A stretch of DNA of 36,822 bases, from positions 1 through 36,822 of the forward strand of contig SIBE01000011.1 of NCBI GenBank assembly GCA_009695265.1. The letters run 5' to 3'. Origin of the DNA: Pedosphaera sp. GTDB taxonomy: Bacteria > Verrucomicrobiota > Verrucomicrobiia > Limisphaerales > SIBE01. Of this stretch, positions 31,758-36,822 are shown in pieces; positions within the stretch are counted from its first letter, which is position 1, and each line of letters starts with the position of its first letter. Position numbers and translations under genes: made by a program. Below the pieces are notes generated by a model. That model did not search any database and was not told the origin of the DNA. It worked only from the letters and a program-made list of their open reading frames with translations.

Positions 31758-32359
31758 TTGTTGAATTCTTCCCTCCTGAGCCCAGCTAGGAGCGACGCCA
31801 TTTTTCGTCGGGCATAAAACAACCGAGACATCACAGTGCCGATGGAACACTTCATTTTCTTAGCGATTTCTTTGTATTCCAGCTCCTCAAATTCCTGCAA
31901 AATTAACACAGTCCGATGCTCGACCGACAGTTGGTTCAAGGCCCGGTCGATTCTTTGCCGCAACTCGCTTCGTTCCAATCTCTCGGTGGGATTCGGGTTA
32001 ACAACTGGCATTTGACGCTCCACCCCGCCCAATTCTTCATCTAACTGCTCGATTGAATCCGCTCGCGACCGTTTCTGCTTTCTCAACTGATCCAGACAAA
32101 GATTGATCACAATCCGAGTCATCCAAGTCACAAAGCTGGCTTCCCCTTGAAACTGCTTCAATCGTTGCCAACTCTTTACCCACGCTTCTTGCGACATGTC
32201 GATAGCCGCATCCTCATTGCGCATCATGCTGAAAGCGCGAGCATAAATCTTGTCCCGATGCCGAGCGACCAATTGCTCGAAGGCTTCCATACCGCCTCGT
32301 TGCGCAGCTTTGACCAGCGCCTCATCCGTCATGCCTGAATAATCAATCCGTGTCGTCAT
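31754..32359 (-). CDS. RNA polymerase ECF-type sigma factor
   Basis: The 201-residue sigma-70 family protein contains region 2 (about 22-95, with MRNEDAAIDMSQEAWVKSWQRLKQFQGEASF and ITRIVINLCLDQLRK-type motifs) and region 4 (about 135-190, with LSVEHRTVLILQEFEELEYKEIAKKMKCSIGTVMSRLFYARRK-type helix-turn-helix). The middle linker is acidic. It is coupled to the anti-sigma gene and probably autoregulated, but no promoter consensus could be fixed by eye. It starts 40 bp after the hisB stop. Confidence 0.95.
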   Translation of the reverse strand: MTTRIDYSGMTDEALVKAAQRGGMEAFEQLVARHRDKIYARAFSMMRNEDAAIDMSQEAWVKSWQRLKQFQGEASFVTWMTRIVINLCLDQLRKQKRSRADSIEQLDEELGGVERQMPVVNPNPTERLERSELRQRIDRALNQLSVEHRTVLILQEFEELEYKEIAKKMKCSIGTVMSRLFYARRKMASLLAGLRREEFNK

Positions 32360-32399
32360 CCTAATGGACGGGCTTCCTCGAAAAGGTATTCAGTCGATC

Positions 32400-33062
32400 T
32401 CACAGTTTTCCTTTGCTGCTAGGAATGATGCCGGCAATCCGCTGATCATGTTGGCAAGCCAGATCGACGGCTTTGGCAAAGGCTTTGAAGAGAGCTTCGA
32501 CTACGTGATGAGGTTCCCCTCCATACAGTAATTCCAAGTGCAGGTTGCATCGAGCCTCATTGACAAAACCTTGAAAGAATTCTTTAGCCAGCCCAAAACG
32601 AAAGCTCGATGACATGTCCTGTCCCTTTTCCTCCCAACTGATCTTCTTCTGGGCGTTCGTCTCCAGACCTCGCCAGACCAGGTAAGGCCGTCCGCTAAAA
32701 TCGACCACACATCGAGCCAGGCATTCGTCCATCGGCACGTAAGCCTCGCCGGTGAAGGGGTTTCGAGGATCAAATCCGGTTCCATAGCGGCGGATGCCTT
32801 TCTTATCTCCAAGCGCCTTGCCAAAAGCCTGGCCGAGGGCAATCCCGCAATCCTCGACTGTGTGATGAGCATCCACTTTCAGGTCGCCCTGGCAACGGAG
32901 GCTCAAGTCCACGATCGAATGCTTGGTGAACAAGGTCAGCATGTGGTCGAAGAAAGGAACTCCCGTTCTAATCAAGGACCGTCCCGACCCGTCGATCTTC
33001 AGTTTCACTAAGATCGCGGTTTCTTTGGTAATGCGCCGTATCTGAGCGTGCCTGATCTTCAT
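32400..33062 (-). CDS. hisB: Imidazoleglycerol-phosphate dehydratase
   Basis: The 220-residue protein catalyses the sixth step of histidine synthesis, dehydrating imidazole glycerol phosphate. Manganese-ligand motifs are FFDHML, DAHHTVEDCG (64-73) and EPHHVVEA (183-190). An extra segment of about 13 residues (RYG-TGFDPRNPFTGEAY-VPMDE, about 95-107) interrupts the otherwise constant RRYG-VPMDE stretch, making the protein longer than the usual roughly 195-200 residues. No other his gene is nearby. It lies 36 bp after the rhodanese gene on the same strand. Confidence 0.95.
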   Translation of the reverse strand: MKIRHAQIRRITKETAILVKLKIDGSGRSLIRTGVPFFDHMLTLFTKHSIVDLSLRCQGDLKVDAHHTVEDCGIALGQAFGKALGDKKGIRRYGTGFDPRNPFTGEAYVPMDECLARCVVDFSGRPYLVWRGLETNAQKKISWEEKGQDMSSSFRFGLAKEFFQGFVNEARCNLHLELLYGGEPHHVVEALFKAFAKAVDLACQHDQRIAGIIPSSKGKL

Positions 33063-33098
33063 GCTACCTCATTAACAAGCTTCACTGCGAAAATAAAC

Positions 33099-33425
33099 TT
33101 AATAGCGGGGCAGACCGGGATCGACATCACTCGTCCATCGATCGATGCCTCCGGTGAGATTCTTGAGCTTTACAAACCCAAGAAAGTGCAATTGGCGAAT
33201 CGCATCAAGGCTCCGAATACCATGGTGGCAATACACCACGATCTCCTCGTCTTTCCAAGTCTCAATCTCCATGAATCGGCCAGACAATTGCCCAAGCGGA
33301 ATCAACTTGGAACTTGGCAAAGCCACCAACTCGTGTTCCTCCGCCTCGCGCACATCGAGAAGATGCGGTGGGGCGTCCGAGCGAAGCCGCTCAGCTAGCT
33401 CAGTCGGCGACATTTGAACAGTCAT
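33099..33425 (-). CDS. Single-domain rhodanese (GlpE-type)
   Basis: The 108-residue protein is about the size of GlpE. The N-terminal LLDVREAEEHE strand and the active loop with Cys66 in YCHHGIRS are both present, so it should form a Cys persulfide and transfer sulfur. The loop has the length of a sulfur transferase rather than a Cdc25-like one. Its neighbours are trxB upstream, whose thioredoxin could reduce it, and hisB downstream. It has no signal peptide, so it is cytoplasmic. Confidence 0.9.
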   Translation of the reverse strand: MTVQMSPTELAERLRSDAPPHLLDVREAEEHELVALPSSKLIPLGQLSGRFMEIETWKDEEIVVYCHHGIRSLDAIRQLHFLGFVKLKNLTGGIDRWTSDVDPGLPRY

Positions 33426-33522
33426 AAGTCACTTCGCGATATCTAACCTAAAATGCAGACCGCCGGAAAACGCTCCCGCCAGCCAAGCCTCGGAATCGAA
33501 TATTGGGGATCACAACTCACAT

Positions 33523-34452
33523 CTATTGTTTTAATTCTGCCAAGTAACGTTCGGCATCTATCGCCGCCGCGCATCCCAATCCGGCGGCGGTCACTGCTTG
33601 CCTATACACGTGATCAGAGCAATCACCGGAAACGAAAACGCCCGGAACGTTCGTTTCTGTCCCGCGTTTCGGAACGACATATCCATTCTCGTCCAGATCG
33701 ATCTGACCCTTGAAAATTTTCGTGTTGGGCACGTGCCCGATAGCAATAAAGACTCCCGCGCTCTCAACAAAACTTTCGGCATTCGTCTTGATATTTTTGA
33801 CGCGCACGCCTGTCACTTTATCTTGCTTCACATCGAGAATCTCAGTCACCACCGAATTCCAGATTGGCTTGATGTTGGGGTGACCCAAGGTTCGTTCCGC
33901 CATTACCTTGGAGGCTCGCAAACTGTCACGCCGGTGGATCAAGTAAACCGTCGAAGCGAATCGCGTCAGATAAGTAGCCTCTTCGCAAGCCGAATCCCCG
34001 CCTCCCACGACGACCAGCGGTTGCTTTCGGAACATCGGCAAAGCGCCATCGCACGTCGCGCAATACGTCACTCCTTTTCTCTCCAGTAGAGCCTCGCTTT
34101 CAAGACCGATATGACGATGGCTCGCGCCGCTTGCGATGATGATGGTTTGTGATTCCACTCGCTCACCATCCACAGTCAACGTAAATGGAGCTTTGGATAA
34201 ATCGACGGCTTCGACGGTACCGAATTGCACTCGGGCTCCGAATTTCTCGGCCTGCTTTTGCATACGAACCATTAATTCGTACCCATCGATGCCTTCCGGA
34301 AAACCAGGGTAATTTTCCACAATGCTGGTCGTCGTCAGCAATCCCCCGGGCATCGTGCCGGTGAGCACGAGCGGCTTCAAGTTCGCGCGGGCAGTGTAAA
34401 TGGCGGCGGTCAGCCCCGAGCAACCGGTCCCGATGATGACGACTTTTTCCAT
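33523..34452 (-). CDS. trxB: Thioredoxin-disulfide reductase
   Basis: The protein has 309 residues from ATG 34452 (MEKVVIIGTG); an upstream in-frame Met at 34554 adds 34 basic residues not seen in the family. The FAD site is IGTGCSGLTAA (7-17), followed by PGGLLTTTS. The NADPH site is VGGGDSACEEA, and the redox disulfide is Cys131-Ala-Thr-Cys134. The C-terminal FAD motif is GVFVSGDCSD. The enzyme passes electrons from NADPH to thioredoxin in the cytoplasm. It lies 97 bp upstream of the rhodanese gene. Confidence 0.97.
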   Translation of the reverse strand: MEKVVIIGTGCSGLTAAIYTARANLKPLVLTGTMPGGLLTTTSIVENYPGFPEGIDGYELMVRMQKQAEKFGARVQFGTVEAVDLSKAPFTLTVDGERVESQTIIIASGASHRHIGLESEALLERKGVTYCATCDGALPMFRKQPLVVVGGGDSACEEATYLTRFASTVYLIHRRDSLRASKVMAERTLGHPNIKPIWNSVVTEILDVKQDKVTGVRVKNIKTNAESFVESAGVFIAIGHVPNTKIFKGQIDLDENGYVVPKRGTETNVPGVFVSGDCSDHVYRQAVTAAGLGCAAAIDAERYLAELKQ

Positions 34453-34631
34453 AATAGGGCGTGAACGTAGTTGCCTGATGGTGTCTTGGCAAGTGTTGGT
34501 TAGATTGAGGCGTTGCAACGGCATAAGATGTGCCCTCCGAGCACGGGTCTTCATCCATTCAACCCCAGTTCACGGAAGGCCCGAGTACGGCGGAGGCTTG
34601 CGTCAAAGACCGAGCGTTCTAATGTCCCGAG

Positions 34632-35432
34632 ATGAGCATCATCACACTGACGACTGATTTCGGTTTAGGCGACTGGTTTGCTGGCGCTATGAAAGGAGTT
34701 ATTCTCGGAATTCAACCGCGCGCTGCGATCGTCGATATCACACACGAGATTCTCGCCGGCGACATTCGGTCTGGAGCGTTCGCGCTCGCCGCCAGTTTTC
34801 GTTTCTTTCCAAAGCAAACGATTCATGTGGCCGTCGTGGATCCTGGCGTCGGCAGCGGTCGCTCCTCCATCGCTGTTCAAACGAAAGACTACTTTTTCGT
34901 AGGGCCGGATAACGGGCTTCTCTCTCTGGCGTTGGCCGAGGAGTGCGTTGAGTCCATGCACAGATTGGAGAATACAAAGCTCCTGGCGGCCTCCATCAGC
35001 AACACCTTCCACGGCCGCGATGTTTTTGCCCCGGCGGCCGCGTATCTCAGCAAAGGAACGTCATTGTCCAAAATGGGGCGCGCACTCACTCATTATCAGA
35101 AGCTGTCGTGGCCAATACCTCTATTGGACAAGAGCGGATTGCGTGGTGAAGTCATCTATATCGATCGTTTTGGAAACGCCATTACCAACATTGGCAAGGA
35201 GCACCTCGGCACTCTGGATGTTGCGGCGCTCAAGATCGCAGTGGCGGGAAACAAGACCCCGTTCGGCTTTGGACAATTCTACCAAGAAGTTGCATTCGGC
35301 CGACCATTAGGGCTGATCGGTTCGAACGGCTTCCTCGAAATCGCGATTAACGGCGGCAATGCGGCAAAAAAACTCGGACTAAACGTTGGAGATTCGGTCT
35401 CGATCCGCCCTGAGGTTCAATCGCGCGGATGA
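34632..35432 (+). CDS. SAM hydroxide adenosyltransferase (DUF62 family)
   Basis: The 266-residue protein matches the family whose bacterial and archaeal members cleave S-adenosylmethionine to adenosine and methionine using water. Visible signatures are TLTTDFGLGD at the N-terminus, VVDPGVGSGRSS, GPDNGLLS and FHGRDVFAPAAA, then the C-terminal barrel with EVIYIDRFGNAITNI. Fluorinases and chlorinases share the fold but have halide-pocket loops that I cannot confirm here, so hydrolase is the better call. It starts 180 bp from trxB on the opposite strand and its end overlaps the convergent dnaJ-like gene by 16 bp. Confidence 0.9.
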   Translation: MSIITLTTDFGLGDWFAGAMKGVILGIQPRAAIVDITHEILAGDIRSGAFALAASFRFFPKQTIHVAVVDPGVGSGRSSIAVQTKDYFFVGPDNGLLSLALAEECVESMHRLENTKLLAASISNTFHGRDVFAPAAAYLSKGTSLSKMGRALTHYQKLSWPIPLLDKSGLRGEVIYIDRFGNAITNIGKEHLGTLDVAALKIAVAGNKTPFGFGQFYQEVAFGRPLGLIGSNGFLEIAINGGNAAKKLGLNVGDSVSIRPEVQSRG

Positions 35433-36460
35433 AAAGTCGAATCTTGCGCCAGCTTCTCCCACAACGCACGTTCCGCGTCGCTGATTTGACTGGGCACCTG
35501 GACGCGGATGACAACGTACAAATCGCCGCGCTCGGAGCCTTTGAGTGGAAGGCCGTGACCGCGCAGACGCAAGCGCTGACCGGTTTGCGACCCAGGAGGA
35601 ATCTTTATATTCACCCTCCCTTCCAACGTGGACACTTTGACCTGGGCTCCCAAAACGGCCTCCCAAGGCGCTATGTCGAGGTCGTGAAAAAGATTTCCTT
35701 CTTCCATTCGAAAATCTGGATGCTTCTCGAAATAGACCCGCAGATAGAGGTCCCCCGACTTGCCGCGACCAAGCCCCGGCTCGCCTCGACCCGCGAGTCG
35801 AAGCCGCTGACCTTCCAAAACCCCGGGTGGAATCTTGACTTGGTAATTCTCGACTTTCGTGGTCTGTCCTTCGCCTTGGCAGGCTGGGCATTCCTTATGG
35901 TTGGTCGCACCTGTGCCGTGGCACCGCTCGCATGTTATCCTCCGCTGAAGGGTAATGGGGCGAATTGACCCACGTAACGCCTCGTGCAGTGAAACAAGGA
36001 TATCGGATTCCACATCCTCTCCCTGTTGTGAGAAATTCACTCCAGGCGAACCGCGACGAGGCTGGGATTCCGGCTTGCTTCCCCCCATCGCCCCGAACAC
36101 TTGCTCGAAGAAATCACTGAAACCGGTGCCGCCAAACTGAAATTCATAGTCCCGACCTTCCTGGGCGTCGCCTTGCCCCCGCCGTCCCCCAGGATGACGC
36201 CACCCCGGGGGAGGACGGAACTCCGAGCCCTGTTTCCAGTTAGCACCCAGGGCGTCATATTTCTCACGCTTCCCAGGATCTCCTAGAACTTCGTAGGCCT
36301 CATTGATTTCCTTAAACTTCGTTTCTCCAGTCGCCTTATTCTTCGCTACATCCGGATGGAATTCGCGTGCCAATTTACGGAACGCCTTGCGAATTTCATC
36401 CGCACTGGAGGTGCGCGAAACACCCAAAATTTGATAATAATCTTTATACTCAATCGCCAT
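35417..36460 (-). CDS. DnaJ/CbpA-type co-chaperone with a half zinc finger
   Basis: The protein has 347 residues from ATG 36460 (MAIEYKDYYQILGV). The J-domain with HPD at 35-37 stimulates the ATPase of DnaK. A Gly/Arg-rich linker (about 85-145) follows, then only two CxxCxGxG-type motifs (Cys177, Cys180, Cys191, Cys194), half of the four found in DnaJ. The two peptide-binding beta domains (about 200-330) are intact. It is therefore intermediate between DnaJ and CbpA. It has no dnaK neighbour in the window. Confidence 0.92.
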   Translation of the reverse strand: MAIEYKDYYQILGVSRTSSADEIRKAFRKLAREFHPDVAKNKATGETKFKEINEAYEVLGDPGKREKYDALGANWKQGSEFRPPPGWRHPGGRRGQGDAQEGRDYEFQFGGTGFSDFFEQVFGAMGGSKPESQPRRGSPGVNFSQQGEDVESDILVSLHEALRGSIRPITLQRRITCERCHGTGATNHKECPACQGEGQTTKVENYQVKIPPGVLEGQRLRLAGRGEPGLGRGKSGDLYLRVYFEKHPDFRMEEGNLFHDLDIAPWEAVLGAQVKVSTLEGRVNIKIPPGSQTGQRLRLRGHGLPLKGSERGDLYVVIRVQVPSQISDAERALWEKLAQDSTFHPRD

Positions 36461-36587
36461 AGGACCTCGCCGCAAATGCTTCCCGGTATTCGTTCAACTC
36501 GCCGACCTTGATCGCGAATGCACGGGATGGTAACTCTGCCCACACCTTTTAACAAGAGTTGGAGCGAGTCCGCCAGCAATTCTCATT

Positions 36588-36677
36588 ATGGCTGAATTGC
36601 TAGAGAAATGGGCTGTTTTTGCGATTGTGACGACCGCGAACCAGTGTGGCTGGAATGGTTGGAGTCGAAAAACCTAG
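36588..36677 (+). pseudogene. Possible gene fragment interrupted by the IS630-type element
   Basis: A 29-residue frame (MAELLEKWAVFAIV and on) runs right up to the candidate end of the insertion sequence. It might be the start of a gene cut by the element, or chance. No ribosome site precedes it. Confidence 0.2.
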
Positions 36678-36822
36678 TGTAGTGTCTCTCAAATAACTAT
36701 ACAAGCGCTTTGCGATGCCGTATAATCATGGGTATGTCCAAACAAAGTGCGCCCGTGATCTTGAGCGCTGAAGACCGGCAGCAATTGGAATTGTGGCAAA
36801 CCGCCCATCAGACCCCCCAACA
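36676..36822 (+). mobile_element. Left end of an IS630-type insertion sequence (cut by window edge)
   Basis: The sequence from about 36676 (TAGTGTAGTGTCTCTCAAA) has the look of an IS630-family terminal repeat. It is next to a TA dinucleotide, the usual target, and 50-60 bp before the transposase start. The right end and target duplication lie outside the window, so the boundary is approximate. Confidence 0.5.
36734..36822 (+). CDS. IS630-type transposase, N-terminal fragment (runs off window)
   Basis: The frame begins MSKQSAPVILSAEDRQQLEL and continues WQTAHQTPQ to the window end. This matches the conserved opening of IS630-family helix-turn-helix transposase proteins (VILSxEERxxLExW). An ATG six bases upstream (36728) is also in frame. 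The catalytic DDE region is not in the window. Confidence 0.65.
   Translation, partial: MSKQSAPVILSAEDRQQLELWQTAHQTPQ

Overview
The window looks like a chromosomal segment of a soil- or sediment-type Verrucomicrobiota (PVC group, Pedosphaera-like). The evidence is a protein with a PVC-type membrane-bound dehydrogenase module, HEAT-like repeats and a CxxCH haem site; Tat-exported Gfo/Idh/MocA and orphan secreted proteins; a truncated RAYT transposase; and moderately high GC with long divergent operons. This assignment is inferred from gene families. No rRNA or tRNA gene was recognised.

Region 1 (1-4200) is accessory. A lipoprotein alpha/beta hydrolase lies between two sites with the architecture of integron attC sites, so it looks like a single mobile gene cassette; no integrase is in the window. 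A REP-like sequence and a C-terminally truncated RAYT follow, then a Tat-exported Gfo/Idh/MocA oxidoreductase and a broken DUF433/DUF5615 toxin-antitoxin pair.

Region 2 (4200-9340) is a run of exported proteins on the plus strand: an S41 protease with a PDZ domain, a LolA-like secreted protein, a Tat-exported protein of unknown family and a secreted dienelactone hydrolase. Region 3 is metH (9825-13634), with an inverted-repeat operator candidate about 90 bp upstream.

Region 4 (13610-19813, minus strand) is the most unusual part. A SET-domain protein overlaps by 4 bp a Pls/PosA-type single-module synthetase, the family that includes epsilon-poly-lysine synthetase. The synthetase reading frame breaks by one base in a 5-base homopolymer immediately before the carrier-domain serine. 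An AsmA-like protein and an unknown Cys-rich protein lie upstream on the same strand.

Region 5 (19985-25093) is one 1702-residue fusion of a neutral-ceramidase-like domain, a LamG-like domain, the PVC dehydrogenase module, HEAT-like repeats and a cytochrome c site. Region 6 (25169-34452, minus strand) is housekeeping: trxB, a rhodanese, hisB, an ECF sigma factor with its anti-sigma factor, a Lys-rich exported protein, gyrB and gyrA. Region 7 holds a SAM hydrolase (plus strand) convergent with and overlapping a DnaJ-type chaperone, and the window ends inside the start of an IS630-type transposase.
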